Positions 62,260-64,000 of a stretch of 64,000 nt of DNA are shown piece by piece. The translations under genes and the position numbers were made by a program. The number at the start of each line of letters is the position of its first letter. Within the stretch, counting starts at the first letter, position 1. The stretch lies in NCBI GenBank assembly GCA_900320345.1, contig ONRZ01000001.1, forward strand, positions 1 to 64,000, read 5' to 3'. The DNA comes from an uncultured Lachnospiraceae bacterium (GTDB lineage Bacteria > Bacillota > Clostridia > Lachnospirales > Lachnospiraceae). The notes below the pieces were generated by a model. That model was not told the origin of the DNA. It saw only the letters and a list, made by a program, of their open reading frames with translations, and made no database searches.

Positions 62260-64000
62260 TTACAGATCGTCACCGGTCTCCCCGGCTTCAACAGGCTGTT
62301 CGGAGAGAGCCTGTTCACCGAGCTCGGTGAATTTGGATAAAGGTATTGCCGGGCTGTACAGATAGCCCTGATAGATATTACAGCCGACATCCTGCAGGGC
62401 CTGACGCTGTTCCTCGGTCTCCACGTATTCGGCTATCGTTTCTATGTTAAGACCTTCGGTAAGCCGTGATATTGATGAAATGATCTCACGGCTTCGTTCG
62501 TTGAAGATATCCCTGCTTATGCCGCCGTCCAATTTTACTATATCGAAGATACTTGACTGGAGATACTTGATAGAGGTATTTCCCATAGAGAAGTCGTCTA
62601 TCCCGAAGGTATAACCCAGTGATTTGATCCTCTGCAGCCTTGATATGAAATTGTCGTCCACTTTAAGTGTAGCCTGCTCGGTGATCTCAATGAGCACGTG
62701 CTTGCACTTGCCCGGATATATGATGTGGAGGTTCTTGAGGAAGTCTTCGAATTCATCCGTCTGTATCGTAATGCCGGTGACATTTATTGAAATATGGAAG
62801 CTCTCATCCTCCTTATATTTAAGGAGTTCATCAAGATTTTTGAATACGGTCAGGAAGATCTTCTCCTCAAGCTCGGTAAGACGGCCGATCTCTTCTGCGA
62901 GTTCTATTACAAGAGGAGGATAGATCGGTCCATACTGTTCGTGCCGCCAGCGCAGCAGAGCTTCCGCGCCGATGAGCCTTCGCTCGTGATCGAACTGCGG
63001 CTGATAATAGAGGATAAAGTCATCGCCGTTAATATATTCGTTCAGTTCTGCCGCGAGAGTACGCGCTATCCTTCCCGGATCACCCGGGAGCGTGAGCAGT
63101 TCGACAGGTTCGCGGCTTTCCTCACATTCCCTTAATATATCCTCGATCATCTTGACTTTTTCGTGAGCGTTTATGAACTTGATCTTGTCGTTTATCCGGA
63201 CAAAGGGCATATATACGAACATGCCGATAACTATACATACTATCTGGAGTATGGATCCCGCAAATGAGCCGGTAGCCATATAACCTCCGAAGATCACGGG
63301 TGTTGTCCAGTTTATCTCTTGCGAGGCAAAAGGTACGAGCCCGGAGGACATTGCCGTATATCCTACGAGGATATTTACGATGGGTGTAAGGATGAACGGA
63401 ATAAGGAAGATCGGATTGAAAATAACCGGCAGTCCGAGCAGCAGAAGTTCGTTTATATTAAAGATCATCGGTATTGCTGCCGTGCGCGCAAGGAACTTGT
63501 CATTTTTCTGCCGGCTGAAAAAAAGTATGGCAAGTATCAGCGACCATGTGGAGCCGCAGCCGCCGAGCAGTACAAACACATCGATGAAAACGCCGTTAAG
63601 TATAGGGTTGATACCGCTTGCGGGTTTATTGACATATTTAAGAGCGGTATCAAAGATCTGGTATTTTATCTCGCCCAGAGCATCCGAACCGTGTATACCG
63701 AGCATCCACATGATATGCTGTATAAGTTCAAGCCATATCGTATTGGAGATGTTGTTGCGTCTGTTCATGAACAGATGCTTCAGCCATCCGGTGATCATGG
63801 CATAAAAACTCTTATATCCCATGGTCAACAGTGCCAGATCGCAGATTGCAAAAAACTCAAGCACTATGATCATGGGGAGAAGGGATATGAGAATGGTGGT
63901 AAAGTCTGTGCTTATACCGTCCACAAACTTACGGTTGCTGAATACGATCTTGGTAAGCAGGAAGATATAGATATATGCGGAAAGCAGCCCGCACAGTACT
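62260..64000 (-). CDS. PTS EIIC membrane domain fused to an EAL domain, 5' end outside the window
   Basis: The reading frame stays open to the right edge, so the true start lies beyond 64000; 580 codons are visible. The N-terminal part is a lactose/cellobiose-type PTS EIIC domain (FVDGISTDFTTILISLLPMI, WMLGIHGSDAL, FNINELLLLGLPVIFNP, near ten helices). The last 250 residues are an EAL domain with AEALLRWRH, the metal residues in EITEQAT, IDDFSMGNTS, KLDGG and AEYVET. The c-di-GMP phosphodiesterase looks active. The EIIC part probably acts as the sugar sensor. No IIA or IIB domain is visible. Confidence 0.87.
   Translation of the reverse strand, partial: VLCGLLSAYIYIFLLTKIVFSNRKFVDGISTDFTTILISLLPMIIVLEFFAICDLALLTMGYKSFYAMITGWLKHLFMNRRNNISNTIWLELIQHIMWMLGIHGSDALGEIKYQIFDTALKYVNKPASGINPILNGVFIDVFVLLGGCGSTWSLILAILFFSRQKNDKFLARTAAIPMIFNINELLLLGLPVIFNPIFLIPFILTPIVNILVGYTAMSSGLVPFASQEINWTTPVIFGGYMATGSFAGSILQIVCIVIGMFVYMPFVRINDKIKFINAHEKVKMIEDILRECEESREPVELLTLPGDPGRIARTLAAELNEYINGDDFILYYQPQFDHERRLIGAEALLRWRHEQYGPIYPPLVIELAEEIGRLTELEEKIFLTVFKNLDELLKYKEDESFHISINVTGITIQTDEFEDFLKNLHIIYPGKCKHVLIEITEQATLKVDDNFISRLQRIKSLGYTFGIDDFSMGNTSIKYLQSSIFDIVKLDGGISRDIFNERSREIISSISRLTEGLNIETIAEYVETEEQRQALQDVGCNIYQGYLYSPAIPLSKFTELGEQALSEQPVEAGETGDDL

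Noticed and set aside
1..64000. tRNA, rRNA, insertion sequence, prophage or integrase
   Set aside because: Looked for characteristic genes and terminal repeats by eye on both strands; none was convincing.

Overview
The window looks like a chromosomal segment of an anaerobic, glycogen-storing Firmicute, most likely a member of the Lachnospiraceae. The evidence is the gene order (tig-clpP-clpX-lon-engB and rho-rpmE-yqhQ-prmC-prfA), a PPi-dependent phosphofructokinase, an [FeFe]-hydrogenase, very many c-di-GMP proteins, purine-rich AGGAGG-type ribosome binding sites and the frequent CTT-AAG (Leu-Lys) codon pair. No species is claimed. I saw no rRNA, tRNA, insertion sequence, prophage or CRISPR array.

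Layout. 1-9.4 kb: a cation-diffusion-facilitator gene cut by the left edge and carrying an apparent one-base frameshift, PPi-PFK, a polar amino acid ABC operon, a LacI-like-sensor/GGDEF protein, and a GH113-like glycosidase with a MATE exporter divergent from an AraC regulator. 10.5-16 kb: a degenerate PAS-GGDEF protein, a 7TM sensor without an output domain, malQ and an intact PAS-GGDEF protein.

16.2-30.3 kb: the most interesting part, one long + strand operon for an ESX/type VII-like secretion ATPase (EssC with FHA and three ATPase modules). It also carries four small proteins (three of them mostly helical), a YukD-like ubiquitin-fold protein, two PP2C phosphatases, a zinc-ribbon FHA protein and two transmembrane Ser/Thr kinases. 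One kinase has PASTA and InlB-type repeats outside the membrane; the other has a solute-binding-protein-like ectodomain. The set resembles the kinase/phosphatase/FHA switch of type VI secretion, attached here to a type VII motor. Two lipoproteins and an SseB-like protein follow (30.4-32.8 kb).

33.05-33.4 kb: a compact locus with the layout of a type I toxin-antitoxin pair. A 32-residue membrane peptide with its own promoter and long leader faces a convergent antisense RNA that has a consensus promoter and a terminator hairpin shared with the mRNA.

33.4-44.5 kb: [FeFe]-hydrogenase, thrH, a small acidic repeat protein, two histidine-kinase-like proteins that both lack the ATPase domain, glgP and a second malQ, a helical-repeat protein and a DJ-1/PfpI protein. 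44.6-58.2 kb: housekeeping clusters (trigger factor, Clp and Lon proteases, EngB, an AI-2E family permease, a second CDF transporter, Rho, L31, YqhQ, PrmC, RF1). 58.2-64 kb: a GGDEF-EAL protein, mtnA, a PTS IIC permease and a PTS-EIIC/EAL fusion that runs off the right edge.

Five proteins carry GGDEF or EAL domains with five different sensor arrangements, and two of the GGDEF motifs are degenerate. They are interleaved with glycogen and sugar genes, which suggests, but does not show, that carbon storage and c-di-GMP signalling are linked here.
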